A stretch of 64,000 bases of DNA from Perkinsus olseni (GCA_013115125.1 JABANN010000063.1:1-64000), one strand, 5' to 3'. Counted from the stretch's first letter, positions 45,615 through 56,403 are shown. The notes: generated from the letters alone by a model not told the origin. A program made the numbers and translations.

Positions 45615-46696
45615 ATGCCGATTGCAGTGCTGGCCGGAGGGTTCCATCCTTGTGTCGATTGCATTCACTTGGTAGCAGTTCCGCGTCCTAGTCCTCAACG
45701 GGCAAAGCTGGTAGAAGCTCCAGCGCCGCCGGCGGTGCTCCTTCGAAGGCCACTCAGACGGCTGGTGCGAGACCGAGCGGTGGAAATCAGCAGTACGACT
45801 GCTTCAGAGGCAACGCCCATATTGTTGACAAGAACAACAACAGTGGTTCTATCGCTAAGAAGCTGTAAGGCCGCTGAGGCCCTGTGGAACCCAGTTCGTG
45901 TTTCAGATCTCAAGAGCGAGTAATCGGAGTTGTTATGGAGTGGAAGATGGACAGTAAGCGAGGCCAGACCAACCCTGCTAGAATGGTGATCACCCTCCTC
46001 CTCGTCGTCCATGCAACTTTGTTATCGTTATATCAGGTTCAAGTCGCCACGCCGTCGAGTGTGTACCTATTCCCTACCAAGGATGCCTCTCTCCACCCGG
46101 CGGCCCGCCAAGTCCTCACCGATCCAGTAGGCCAGGCGAGATAGCATGCCAAAACGTTCGATCGGCCCTGCAGCTTCTCCTGGGTTTTTCTCAGAGTAAA
46201 ACCAAAGTGGTTGCTGGTCACGGTAGCAACGACAAAAGGAAGCTCCAAGACAGCTTCGGTATCAAGATGAAAGGGTCGGTGGTCGATGTCGTCGAGGAGG
46301 GTCGAGCCCGTGGCCTGCCTAATCCTGGACTCAAGGGCCTGGCTAAAGCCCAAGGATATGATATCTACAAGCCCCAGTACGTCTGCAGACTTCTATGTTA
46401 CAACCATAGTCGTGTGCGGTTTATTTCGCATCCTCAGCATAGGGTGGTGAATAATGTCGACTCCGGGGATTGATCCTGGGACCTCTCATGCTGTCCGATT
46501 CTGCAGAACTCCCGGCGAACGTCAGAGGTTTCACCAGTGGGATGGATCCAAGCAGCTGACCAGAGAGCAGATGAAGTACGCGACGACCGATGCCTACATG
46601 CCGCTGCACCTCGGGGCCAAGATGGGACTCGTCGATCTCGGGGTGAGCGGGCGAGGGGTCACCCAACAGTACGGTCTGCGAGGTCGATCGGTGTAG
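45615..46696 (+). CDS. WRN/RNase D-like 3'-5' exonuclease-domain protein, multi-exon, first catalytic Asp replaced
   Basis: A DEDDy-type 3'-5' exonuclease domain spread over about five exons. NAHIVDKNNNSGSIAKKL (~45810-45868) splices to SQERVIGVVMEWKMDSKRG (~45908), where the family has FD(I/M)EW. The Exo I Asp is thus Val, while the Glu remains. Next come VATPSSVYLFPTKDASL (~46044), VVAGHGSNDKRKLQDSFGIK (~46206, Exo II Asp present) and VVDVVEEGR. After an intron comes RFHQWDGSKQLTREQMKYATTDAY (~46525-46600), the Exo III Y-x(3)-D. It ends GLRGRSV at TAG 46694. The likely start is the ATG at 45615. With DxE changed to VxE it may be catalytically dead, unless this is a sequence error (a one-base change). 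Targets are unknown. Confidence 0.75.
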
Positions 46697-48040
46697 TCTG
46701 GATCTTGGTGATATGTCTCTATCCTAGGGAGGAGGCGATGATCATCTGACGAAGTGGTCTGGAGGAGTGGGAGCAGGCAGCGGCAGCAGCAGCAGCAACT
46801 CCCGCCAGTAGCCATGATGGTGAGGTGGCTAGCGGAGTTGCTAGGACGGGGTGAGGAGTCAATGCAGTCCTTTCCTTCGGCTTTTCTTTTATTCGGTAGT
46901 TCTATTAAGATTTGTACTCTCCAGATCCTTCCCTTATTGCACGCGGAACACGTGCGACGACGCTTCGACTTCTGAAACAGATTTTTTTTCTGAATATCGA
47001 ATTTTCTACATGACAACAATACCCACTCGTACCTATATGCCCTCGGTTCGGATCGAACCGGGGGCCTATAGGATATGTTGATCAGCCGATTACTGAATGG
47101 CTAGAGTTTCGTACGGCGTGTGCTTTGGGTTCCCAGTTCGACTCATCTCGTTCCCAATCTCGGTGACTTTTCGGCAAGGGATCATCAGGTTAGCAGAAGT
47201 CGAGCTGAGCTTTCTGCGTGGGAGACCTTTACGACGAGTAGGCCTTCGGTCGGTGGGGACGGATGGCGGTTGCATCCGCTATGGTATGGTCGGCGTTCTG
47301 GTCGGTGGCATCTCATTTGATGAGTGTGGGTGTCTAGCGTTCGTTGCTGGACTCAGGTTGAAATTAGAAGCGTCATGAATGAATGTACGGATCTGCTGCC
47401 GGAGAAAAATGCGATGTCGGAACGGAATCTGCATCGCTCCGCTAGGTTCGACTAGGCCAGGTCGAACCCGTGGAGGTCTGACTAAACAGGATATGGCGTC
47501 AAGTTGTGAACTCGCACTTCCCGGCGCGTGAGTCTTGGGTGCTCCAAGCTGAAGACCAGCCGCTCTTGTACGGCTTGCGCCGGTCAGGCGTTACTTAGTT
47601 GGTCGAAAGTCGTCGTCAACATTCTCCCTTCGACCGGTGGCAAAGCTAGGATAATCAGCAATAGAGGGGAGGCTGCCTTTTTAAGGCACAGATTGGCATC
47701 TTCGGTGTGCTCGGGGAAGACGTGGCCTGCGCAAAACTCAGATCTGTGCATGCGTGCAGGGATAGCATGCACAGCATGCCGGCCTCCCTGTTTCGTTTGT
47801 ACCGGATGATTGGGTACTTCTCCACAGCCTTGAGGTTGTCAAACTGAGCACGGTACGACTGCCGCTGCGTTAGAGGCGTGCACATTTCCGTCGGCGAAAA
47901 TCAAAATGCTGAGTCGCTTCGCTCCGCTGAGTCTCCTGGCGTCACGCCGCTGTGTCTCTCTCAAGAGACCGCCCTCCACGTCTGATCGATCGGCGGGTCC
48001 TACTCGTCTCTCCAACAGTTTTTTCTTCACCTTCGATAGC
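46697..48040. other. Intergenic, about 1.3 kb
   Basis: Several open frames of 60-95 codons overlap on both strands (47.1-47.8 kb), none with a recognisable domain. One copy of the dispersed 11-mer CTTCGCTCCGC is at 47917-47927, just after an in-frame upstream ATG (47906) of the next gene. Confidence 0.4.
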
Positions 48041-48898
48041 ATGGTATTCCCCACCAGGGTTGGAAAGCCCTCGTTGTACGAGGACTTCACTGACGAAATT
48101 TCCTCCGATTTCGGCGACATCGACTTTTCCCAGGGTCAGCGGAAGGCCAGGCCGTGCCATTGGCTCTCCAAGGTGACCATCAAGCAGTGGTTGTGTGCGG
48201 GCTTGGTCCTCCTACTAGCCCTGCTGTTAATATTCTATCTGTTATGGAGGTACGTCGTGAGTCGATCGGCGATATCCTCTGCTATTAACGGTATACGCTG
48301 GACCCTGATTGAGATGAAGACTGATGGCAAACCTTTCCAGTGCGGGCCCGAGGCTGATACGATCTGTTTGAAAACGGATTTCGAGATTCTCGCTGTGAAC
48401 CCTTCGGCTACGTGGATGACTATTGAACCAAGCCCGACAGACCTTTATTATAAAGATACTTACCTGGCTCAGATTAGAACGCCAGCATTCACACTCCCTG
48501 ACGGAGGCCAGGAAACTGTCAGATTCACGACCAATTTGGGTGGTCTCAACAACGAGACGTATAAGCATCTGTATGATGTTGTGGCAGAAAGACAAAAGGA
48601 ATCGTCTCCGTCATCAGCGTCTTCTCCTATCAGTCTGTCAGCCGCAGCGACTACTGGCATCAGAGCTATCTGGTCCAGTACCTTCACGATGAGTATGCAG
48701 TACACTTTACACGTGCAAAACGTTACCCGAGTTTCAATGTGGGATCCAAGGGCTGTGTCGCCGTTGTTCCCTCTTATACCGGTGCTGACCTTGGGGCCTG
48801 CAAGTCGTAGGCCAACTACTACGGCGGCTACATCGACTACCACGTCACTTCGAACAACTCCTGCTGCGCAGAGTACAACTACTACACCGGGGTCTTAA
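48041..48898 (+). CDS. Single-pass membrane protein with LEA2-like ectodomain; probable frameshift near 48590
   Basis: The frame from the ATG at 48041 (an in-frame ATG at 47906 is the alternative) encodes an acidic N-terminus, a strong membrane span (GLVLLLALLLIFYLLWRYVV, ~48210-48260) and a beta-rich extracellular part. That part includes LKTDFEILAVNPSATWMTIE and YLAQIRTPAFTLPDG, resembling LEA2-type domains. Beyond ~48590 this frame turns into Thr/Ser/Pro low complexity and stops at 48898. The -1 frame there reads better: SDYWHQSYLVQYLHDEYAV, then GCVAVVPSYTGADLGACKS, one TAG, Cys/Tyr-rich sequence with NNS and NNT sites, and a hydrophobic tail (SLHFILLSAGLF) ending at ~48993. The natural protein may follow that path. 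Function unknown. Confidence 0.6.
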   Translation: MVFPTRVGKPSLYEDFTDEISSDFGDIDFSQGQRKARPCHWLSKVTIKQWLCAGLVLLLALLLIFYLLWRYVVSRSAISSAINGIRWTLIEMKTDGKPFQCGPEADTICLKTDFEILAVNPSATWMTIEPSPTDLYYKDTYLAQIRTPAFTLPDGGQETVRFTTNLGGLNNETYKHLYDVVAERQKESSPSSASSPISLSAAATTGIRAIWSSTFTMSMQYTLHVQNVTRVSMWDPRAVSPLFPLIPVLTLGPASRRPTTTAATSTTTSLRTTPAAQSTTTTPGS

Positions 48899-49266
48899 TG
48901 GCTCCTGATTTCTTCATTAATAATACTTACTCGTTACATTTTATTCTTCTATCCGCTGGGCTCTTCTCGTGTTATGGGAGTGTTCAGGTGTGAGTCACAC
49001 CGTGTGACCGGAGCGTGCATGGTTATCGACAGATGTGTGAGGTTGATTGGCTGCCTCGTCCCAACAGATTCATCACAATTATTGACGTAACCCGCCGAAC
49101 GACCCAGTAATCTACTGGTAACCTAGCTATCCTTCCTTGTAGCGTAGCTTTAAGAAGTTATCGTCACACAGTATGTGGTGATGGCTGATTCAACTACACC
49201 AGACAACAACACTGCAACAACGGAATTATGATGAAACGACGTAAGGCTGCTGGTTGTGATGATCTG

Positions 49267-50771
49267 CTACCGCTTCTTATACACGCACTCCGTGAGGATA
49301 GACGGGTCGATGTGAAGATCTTCGGGCGCGCGCTTTTTCAATCGGTTGAATCGGTAAATGTTGAAGTATGCTCTCGGCTGAACTTCCTTGCTGCTCATCT
49401 TGAAGCCACAGTTCTCAATGGCATCGATGAAGGCGTCGGAGTCCGATATCCGACTTTGCACCTCCGCCACCCAAAGGACTCCGCCGGGCTTCAAGCACCG
49501 CCACGCTTCCTTCACGAAGGAGGGCCAATCAACGCCTGAGATGAAACGGGTGGATCTTGTTTACCTATCTTTCCCTATGATCAACCTAAGATGCTTCGGC
49601 GAGGCAACAACAAGGACTCACCCATAAGGGCTAGACAGAAGACAGCCACGTCAAGTGCCCCATCTTCAAGCGGCACATCGGCCATGTTGCAGGCAGTGAC
49701 GGAGTCGTTCCGGGCGACGAGATCGAAGGAGTGAACTGTCCCTAGAAGAGAAAAACCCCTCCGGCGTTTGCTCCGACTATCCTCCTCCGTGAGAAGTTCG
49801 CTCATTCCTGACGGAAATTCCTATGACGTCAACAGCCCGTTAGTATGCTGTCATGTATCGTTGCGCGCAGACAGCAGTAGAAGACGACAGCGACTTCCTG
49901 GGGTGGACCGAACAAAGATTATTGATTCATACAGTAGCGTTAAAATACCACTTCGAACCTCGGCGGCCTGGAATCACCCTCGGCCATTCGAGCGTGAATA
50001 ACATCTTTCTAAAGCTATCCGCCCGTCAAATCCTGAGGTTGATCTTGGGTAACGCCCGAGAAGCACTACGGCGGAGGTAGCAGATGATGTGTTATACGGT
50101 GGAGACGGACTCCGCTGCCGCTTCGAGCTTTTCTATCATCTCATGACAATTGAAGGGTATCCTTATTCAGTGGGTTCGGTTTGCTATCAATACCATCACA
50201 CAGATGCTTCCATTGCACACATTTGACTCACTTCCGTCGACTCCGTTAAGGGTGGCGCTCAGCCTCGCCTCGCCGCAGCCAAAGTCCCCAATCTCCATCA
50301 GCTTAGAGTGTTTCCGTAGATAGGAAATGGCGACGTCTAAGGGGTTGGTGGGCCAGTCCACAGCTTGGGAAGCGAAACCTTTATGGTAGGCATCAAAGAG
50401 CTGCGGATCCTTCTGAAACATCTTGAACCTGACGAGCCAGATCGCATCATCGGACTTAGGGCGATGGCGACCCTACGCGTCGTCGCCGGTGCATGTGTAG
50501 AGGGCCTCGTTGAGCATGCGGAACTTGGCTCCTTCCAACTTGGTGGTCCCTAGGGCGAAAATCGGCCATGGCGACGTCGTTCGGGTTTCTCACTTCTTTT
50601 CGGTGCTTTTACTGACTGTGCAGCACCTGCAGCTTTCCGCTTCTTCTTGCCCGTCTCTTTCGCGATCAGCCCCCGATGAACACTCTTGGCAGCAGCTTTC
50701 TTCACACCCGGGTTCGATCCCGGCACCCGGCTTTTTTCCTTCGCCGCCGCGAATAATGATGAGAACATCAT
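49267..50771 (-). CDS. RRP8: RRP8-like rRNA (adenine-N1) methyltransferase, multi-exon
   Basis: Nucleolar SAM-dependent methyltransferase that makes m1A in large-subunit rRNA. The ATG at 50771 opens a Lys-rich nucleolar leader (KKAAAKSV, GKKKRKAAG). Introns at 50593-50550 (44 nt) and ~50476-50429 (48 nt) join it to LEGAKFRMLNEALYTCTGDDA and then MFQKDPQLFDAYHKGF, WPTNPLDVAISYLRKH and the SAM motif GDFGCGEARLS. Later exons carry VHSFDLVARNDSVTACNMADV, VPLEDGALDVAVFCLALMG (~49700-49625) and AWRCLKPGGVLWVAEVQSR (~49505), ending CVYKKR at 49267. All blocks match RRP8 in order. A broken copy of its 5' third lies at ~52070-52520. Confidence 0.9.
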
Positions 50772-50896
50772 GTAAAGTGCTCTCTACAACAACACCCGCT
50801 CCATCAGCCCACTGAGCGCAACAGAAAGGGTCTACACAGAAACTGCGAAGGCACATCAAGCGCAGCGAGAGGAACAAGGCACACCGAAGGTATGTC

Positions 50897-50966
50897 ACAG
50901 GACCACTAGTTGTAGTAGTACTAGTCACAGGACCACTAGTTGTAGTAGTACTAGTCACAGGACCAC
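50897..50966. repeat. 30-nt tandem repeat, about 2.3 copies
   Basis: The unit TCACAGGACCACTAGTTG followed by TAGTAGTACTAG (30 nt in all) occurs twice and starts a third time. The unit contains the palindromic ACTAGT. It lies between RRP8 and the propeller-like gene. On the minus strand it would encode TSTTTTSGPV repeats, but no gene is supported there. Confidence 0.85.
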
Positions 50967-50999
50967 TTGTGAGGCTTCCAACGCATCAGACAGAATGCA

Positions 51000-52030
51000 A
51001 GATACTCAGGGTCGTCGTATGATTCTAGGCTATCTTGAACGATAATTTGCCCACTAGGTGTAAACGTAGCCAAGTTGCTCGGCAGACTGTTGCAGAGTTG
51101 ATCCGACTTCAGACCGAATCCAAGCCCCGGCTAATAACCACCAGGACCATCTGAGGGTTGGAGATCGGCTTGCGGTAAGCCTTGTTATTAGGTTTGCTGT
51201 AATAAACGGTGTTATCAGGCCAAAGGGCGAGACCCCGCTGGCCATAGACATAAATTCCCGCAAAGGCCCGAGTAGACTTGAATGGCTTCTACTGCCACAC
51301 CATCAAAAACACCGAGGAAAAGAAAACATCATACAGCGGACAACAGTAGGGTTGTTCAGCCCATCTGCCGTCTCCAAGGCCTCACTCGTCGGTTTACCAG
51401 CTACCAATACACGCGTAGATCAGTGACCATCACCTTGCGTGTACTGGTACACCGCATTCTTCTTCGAAGCTGTGGCGATCAGAAGACCAGTAGAATCATC
51501 ATAGGCTACACCACGAGAAGCTGGGATCTTAAGCCTCGACCGAATCTTACTTGTCCTTCAAACTTGTATCATGAGCGAGTTGCCGATTTCGCTGCAACAG
51601 CAAAACGGCAGAACCATTTAGACTAACTTGAATGTCGATGAGCTTGTCGCCCTCAGAAAGGACTTTAAACGAATCAACCGCGCTGGGCACTCGCCACAAA
51701 AATAGCAAATCGTCAACGTCGGGCGAAGCCGCGATAAAGCATCGGCCTTGCGAGTCAATGCTGAACGCACCCGTGGTGATATGTCCAGGAGGCACCATGT
51801 TGGGATAACATACAGAATCGATTACATCACTCGCCTCATTCTTTCACACCAATCTGGCGGAGTGGCTAGTAGAGAACATAACAATAATGTGAAGACCAAC
51901 AACGATGGTAGCATTGTTGTCGAAATACGAAGGAACTTGGAGTCTTAGCGAAGAAAACAATAAGAGTGCTTGCATGAGCATTCCACTGGGCAACCAGTGC
52001 ATACCGGACTCGACGGCATCCAAGATCTTC
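51000..52030 (-). CDS. Secreted beta-propeller/NHL-like protein, multi-exon, boundaries unresolved
   Basis: Minus-strand exons encode a possible signal peptide (MLMQALLLFSSLRLQ, ~51970), then repeated blade-like pieces. These are PPGHITTGAFSIDSQGRCFI with DDLLFLWRVPSAVDSFKVL (~51795-51660), AYDDSTGLLIATASKKNAVYQY (~51510-51440), VLVAGKPTSEALETADGLNNP (~51410-51350), and GIYVYGQRGLALWPDNTVYYSK with ISNPQMVLVV (~51260-51130). Repeating patterns of G-hydrophobic-D plus T/Y-rich strands are typical of NHL or six-blade propellers. Frames change at points with plausible GT-AG signals. It sits between RRP8 and the partial RRP8 copy. Function unknown; fold assignment is tentative. Confidence 0.5.
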
Positions 52031-52069
52031 AATTCTTCTCATGTTGATTCTTCCCACGAGCGATGAGAG

Positions 52070-52520
52070 TCCACAGCTTGGGAAGGCGAAACCTTCAGAC
52101 TGAGGGCGATGGTAACCCTACGCGTCGTCGCCGGTGCATGTGTAGAGGGCCTCGTTGAGCATGCGGAACTTGGCTCCTTCCAACTTGGTGGTCCCTAGGG
52201 CGAAAATCGGCCATGACGACGTCGTTCGGGCTTCTCACGTTTTTTCGGTGCTTTTACTGACTGTGTAGCACCTGCAGCTTTCCGCTTCTTCTTGCCCGTC
52301 TCTTTCGCGATCGGCCCCGGATGAACACTCTTGGCAGCAGCTTTCTTCGCACCCTGGTTCGATCCCGGCCCCCGACTTTTTTCCTTCACCGCCGCGAATA
52401 ATGACGAGAACATAATGTTAAGTTCTCCTCACAAAACACCTCCGCTCCATCAGCCCACTGAGCGCAACAGAAGAGGTCTACAGAAACTGCGAGGGCGCAT
52501 CAAGCGCAGCGAGAGGAACT
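52070..52520 (-). pseudogene. Truncated duplicate of the RRP8 5' end
   Basis: Closely matches about 50356-50877. It includes the Lys-rich first exon (KKAAAKSV, GKKKRKAAG), the 44-nt first intron, exon 2 (encoding EGAKFRMLNEALY) and RRP8 upstream sequence (AAGCGCAGCGAGAGGAAC). After the second 5' splice site it jumps, within the intron, to the later GGTTTCGC-TTCCCAAGCTGTGGACT exon 3 sequence, losing the 3' splice site and ~80 bases. The rest of the methyltransferase domain is missing. Introns are kept, so this is a DNA-level duplication, not a retrocopy. It cannot encode a functional methyltransferase. Confidence 0.85.
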
Positions 52521-52522
52521 TA

Positions 52523-53115
52523 TTATACACGTTTAACGGACAGTGATGGCGTTGATGATGATGCCGCTTGGAGGAGCTTCTCGATAGCCTTGCACTTCTC
52601 CTCTCCGTAAAGGGCGGCGTTTTTAGCATCAGAACCTCCTTCCTTCAGATGCCTGTCAGCTTCCTTCCCTAAAGAGAGCAAGATAGGGCCACTTCACGCG
52701 ACCGAGCAGCAGGCTACCAGTCATGACGAGCATGTTGCCGAGCACGGGCCTGTCAAGAGGGGCGGTGCCTTCATCCCACTTCCACCACACAAGAACCATA
52801 CCGCCCACTTGACCTGACGGATAAAAGCGTTGAGAAATTGCAAGAGAGCAAGATTTGCTCACCTGAAACAGCGCTTTTGCCACCGCAAACATCAGCGTAT
52901 ATCCGGTTAGCCTCCTTGAGACTAACGTAGTCGTCCAAGAGTCTGTGGGGGCACTCTGGGCCGACGGACTTGCGTATCTTCTCTTGCATTTTGCGGTACC
53001 TGCAGCACAGGAGCAACCAACCATGATGGCTTGCTGAGTGACCACCGGAGCCGCCATCAGCAATCACAAACAGACCCCAATCATAGGCATCAGAAATGTG
53101 AACTAAGAAGCTCAT
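52523..53115 (-). CDS. Unidentified small protein, multi-exon
   Basis: I do not recognise this gene. From the ATG at 53115 (SFLVHISDAYDWGLFVIADGG) the frame runs to MQEKIRKSVGPECPHRLLDDYV and ANRIYADVCGGK. A likely intron (GTGAGC...TCAG, ~52862-52814) leads to GGMVLVWWKWDEGTAPLDRP and GNMLVMTG. A second likely intron (~51 nt) leads to KEADRHLKEGGSDAKNAALY, KAIEKLLQAASSS and a TAA at 52523. The product would be ~150-170 residues. It has a hydrophobic segment around MLVMTG and two Cys that could pair. The stop codon lies at the edge of the RRP8 duplicate. Confidence 0.5.
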
Positions 53116-53462
53116 AGTCGGGGTTGAATAATTTGATATCTTTCCCTCCAAAGCACTAATTTTCTTGCGTTCGTTTGCCGTGCACTAGGTATGGTCGAGC
53201 ATGCGATGGACTGTTGAAGGCCACTGGTATTCTTTGCTGAGTTGCAGCGCCCCGAATCACACTGATGGAGCACTGGAATCAACCCTGCGGGTTTCACAAA
53301 CGGTTAAAACTTGAGCTTTTCTACGCTAGAGTGGCAGAGGAAAAGAAGTACACGAAGATGCCACTGAGGGACTACAGTGGTCGTGTGAGTGTAGCACCAA
53401 AATTCAGCCTCAGTACGATTGGTAAAATCTCCCTCGTCCGTCATACCGCCACGGCCGGAATC

Positions 53463-56138
53463 TTACTGTTTGGGTCCCACAGCCTCCATTGCTGCGGGGG
53501 ACATGGGTTGGCCAGCCAGCTCGGTGAGAACATGTGCCGCTATGGCGTTGCCGTAGATGGCCGGCAGGGGAGCTATCACCGGCAGGATTCGAACCTGCGT
53601 CAACGGAGATGAGCCCAATGCAGCGGTCGCGACCTATCGAACCGGAGAAGATCTCAATGTGGAGACGCGCGCCGGGATTTCATGGAGCTCTTTTCTAGTG
53701 GTAGTGATCAGCACAGGGTTCCCAAATGATCAACCGTAGCCCGGCTTGCTCCACGGTAAACATCCCCCGATCAGAAGGCGATGAGGGCCGCTGCCGCCGG
53801 GCCGCTTCCTAGATGAAAGGGTATCCACAGCCAAGGGTACACCGGCAGTAGCGACTACCGCAATGGAAGTCGTCAGCAACGTGTCGAGAGCGGAGTAAAA
53901 GGCACGCGGAGCAGTCTCATTCTCATGAAGCGCAACGCTCGACAATGACCTCCATGGCGGCGTTGATCCAAGCGACGGCTAACTCGGAATTTTTCCAAGG
54001 TTTGGAACTCTCCAGGATTCTCTTCCTGAAAGTCCTTCAACGGCAGTAGGCCTCGAGTGGGCTTCTGAACAGCGAGATCTGTGATGTGCATGCATCGACC
54101 TCAAGATACTCCCAACCTCTGTCGAGTAGATCGCGTAGATCTTCTTCAAATCCTGCTCTCCACCCTGACGTAAAATAACAAAAAAGATTCCTTTCAGTAC
54201 TCAACCAAGTAATACCACAACACGAACAAATATAAAGATATTCTTCGCGGTGCGCTGACCTAAGCCCTCATCTCGAGACCAGTAAATTGCATGAATCTTT
54301 GATCACTATCAACAGTAAATATCGTTCCAATTCACCGATTCCGCGTCGACCAGATCAATCGAGTGGCAGCCGATACTATCAACGCTGAGCGTGTCCGAGG
54401 ATTTTGGTATCTGTGATTGTGTGGGTACACAATCCATTTGTCCCCTAGTGCTGGTAGTAGGCTCTTATCAGTATCACTCATGTCGAGTTCGGGTGATAAC
54501 AGTATCCACCAGCGGATCTTCCGTGAAATACAGAATACACCTACCTCCTTAGCCTTGACCCTCTGCTTGACCGCTTTGCACAGCTCATCCTCCTTAGTGT
54601 TGTTTAACGTAGTGATCCTAATTCTGGTAGGGTCGCACTTGCAGGCGGCACCGCCGGAGCAAACGACTTTGATATTCCGACTAGCACAGTAACTGAGCAG
54701 CGTATATACTCGTACGCTGACTTTGGTACGGCCGACAGTTTCCTCGCGAATTCGAGAATTTTTGGTATGAAGGAAGCCTGTCTCAACTTTCAAGAAAATA
54801 GTTACGATGTTGTTATCGATGATGCAGGGAGATCAACAGCGGCGAGGAGAGCCCAGGGGATCCCCAGAATTACACCGACCTACGACCATTGGTCTGTATA
54901 TTCTCGATACCACTCCTCCCCCAAATTATCGGATAGCGCCCAATGTCCCCTGCTGGTAGTACTGTAGAAGATCCGCCTTGGTTGGTAGATTATCAATAGC
55001 ATCAATAACGAAATCAGGCTTGAAGTCCGCGATGAGGGCATCCGCATCCTTCAACGAAAACAGCGATTCAACGGCGTCCACCTGAGTATCCAACTTTCCC
55101 GATCTTCACAGAGCGAAGTATCTTCCCGCCACGCGTGCATTTCATAGAAAAGGATACTCTCAGCTTCACCGATTCCACCCTACAGAGACACCAGCATGAC
55201 CTACATCGCAAAAAGGGTTAAACTTGTGGATGAATTCCTTGACGGCCTGTACCTTAGGGACACCGACGTCGTCCCAGGTACCAGCCGCGTGACGATTTAG
55301 TGAAGATACGGTAAGACGATCGAAGTCGATCAGCCGTATGTGGCCTGAGGGAAGGAACCAGCAGCTCATACGAGAAGGCCACCACTGTCTAGTTTCTTCG
55401 CGAGAAACCGCTAAGTTGCACGGAAAACACAGGTGAGCGTGTGGACCCGACTGGTAGCCAGGCGTAGCAGCAGTCCGCAAAGATCGAGCAAGACGCGCAG
55501 CCTTCGAGCGTCCAAGTGGGACGGAATAGACGGAAAATTGCAATTTTCGGGTTGACACATGCAGGTGAAGTTCGACGACGAACGCAGCAGGTCAAAGACT
55601 AGACTGTCGCCCGACCAAATGTTCCAACTAACTATTATGCCGAGAAATTCCGTAGACGAGGCTCTACAACGCACGACAGCTGATCTTGATGACGTAGAGC
55701 CTGGGAAGCCGAAGAACCTCAGAGGGCAACACGGTTGTTCACGATTAACTCATGTTGGTAATATACACAACGCACGCTTGTACAGTGAAGCTTCACCGTT
55801 AACTCGCGAAGTGAAAAACCCCGATATAATAAGCGAACTGTTCTATCACTAGGGTTTCTCATCTCGCGGAAGGAAATCCGATGTCCGGCATTGTCCTCTC
55901 CCCTCCCGGCAGTACTACCAATGCCGCTGCGGGCTAGAGTGACAGCTGCATGGCTGCCCACACCGCCCAGGCCGACTACGACCACTCGAGCGTTCATGAT
56001 GTCGTTCTGGCCTTCCTCGCCGAAGAATTGGTAATTACGGACGAACTGCTCATCCAGTACTGAGAATAGTAATAGGAGTTTCACGCGCATTCGTTGAGGC
56101 GAAGTGAGGAGTAATGAATATAATGAATCACAGGCCAT
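53463..56138 (-). CDS. TCD: TcdA/CsdL-type E1-like enzyme (tRNA threonylcarbamoyladenosine dehydratase), multi-exon
   Basis: ThiF/E1-like adenylating enzyme that cyclises t6A to ct6A at tRNA position 37. In fungi and protists it is mitochondrial or membrane-associated. Motifs in order on the minus strand: DEQFVRNYQFFGEEGQNDI then VVVVGLGGVGSHAAVTLARSG (ATP site, ~56060-55950); RLIDFDRLTVSSLNRHAAG (~55345-55285); KVQAVKEFIHKFNPF (~55240); LIADFKPDFVIDAIDNLPTK (~55050-54975, the E1 D-x-(V/I)-(I/V)-DAxD motif); CASRNIKVVCSGGAACKCDPTR (~54690-54625); IYAIYSTEV (~54145); GLLPLKDFQEENPGEFQTLEKF (~54050-53990); and RILPVIAPLPAIYGNAIAAH then VLTELAGQPMSP (~53595-53500). It stops at 53463. The start is 56138 or 56090. 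A ~600-nt gap between the first two blocks is unusually long for an intron here. Confidence 0.85.
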
Positions 56139-56403
56139 GCGGGCGACGATATAAGGGAAATGTGGTATTGTCAATAGGAAATGATGGATTCAATTGCCAT
56201 ATAATAATCATCGACCAATTTTATCAAGTGAAATAGATACCAAATTTCCACCTAATGTTACACTGCGCTGCTGGAAGAACTCCAAACAGTCAGGATGGCA
56301 GATAGGGGATTTTACGGAAAGATTTTTCTTCTAACATTTTCATTCCCAGAGGGGGGCGGAGAGGACTCAGTCAGCCGAGGTTCCCATAGATGCTGCTAGC
56401 CCT

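Noticed and set aside
47100-47810. Overlapping 60-95 codon frames on both strands, one Cys-rich
   Set aside because: No domain, no splice logic and comparable openness on both strands.
49200-49600. Plus-strand open frames opposite the RRP8 C-terminus
   Set aside because: Shadow frames of the well-supported minus-strand methyltransferase exon.
53575-53640. Perfect B-box (GGTTCGAATCC, minus strand) suggesting the 3' half of a tRNA-Ser
   Set aside because: The same bases encode RILPV of the TcdA-like protein in a conserved block, so the match is coincidental. Other GGTTCGA-type hits at 19313, 50711 and 52356 also lie in coding sequence. I dropped the idea of dispersed Pol III elements.
53870-54100. 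In-frame TGA in a minus-strand frame (EAYCR-stop-RTFRKRIL), considered as a selenocysteine codon
   Set aside because: The neighbouring frame encodes the conserved TcdA block GLLPLKDFQEENPG, so the TGA frame is not coding.
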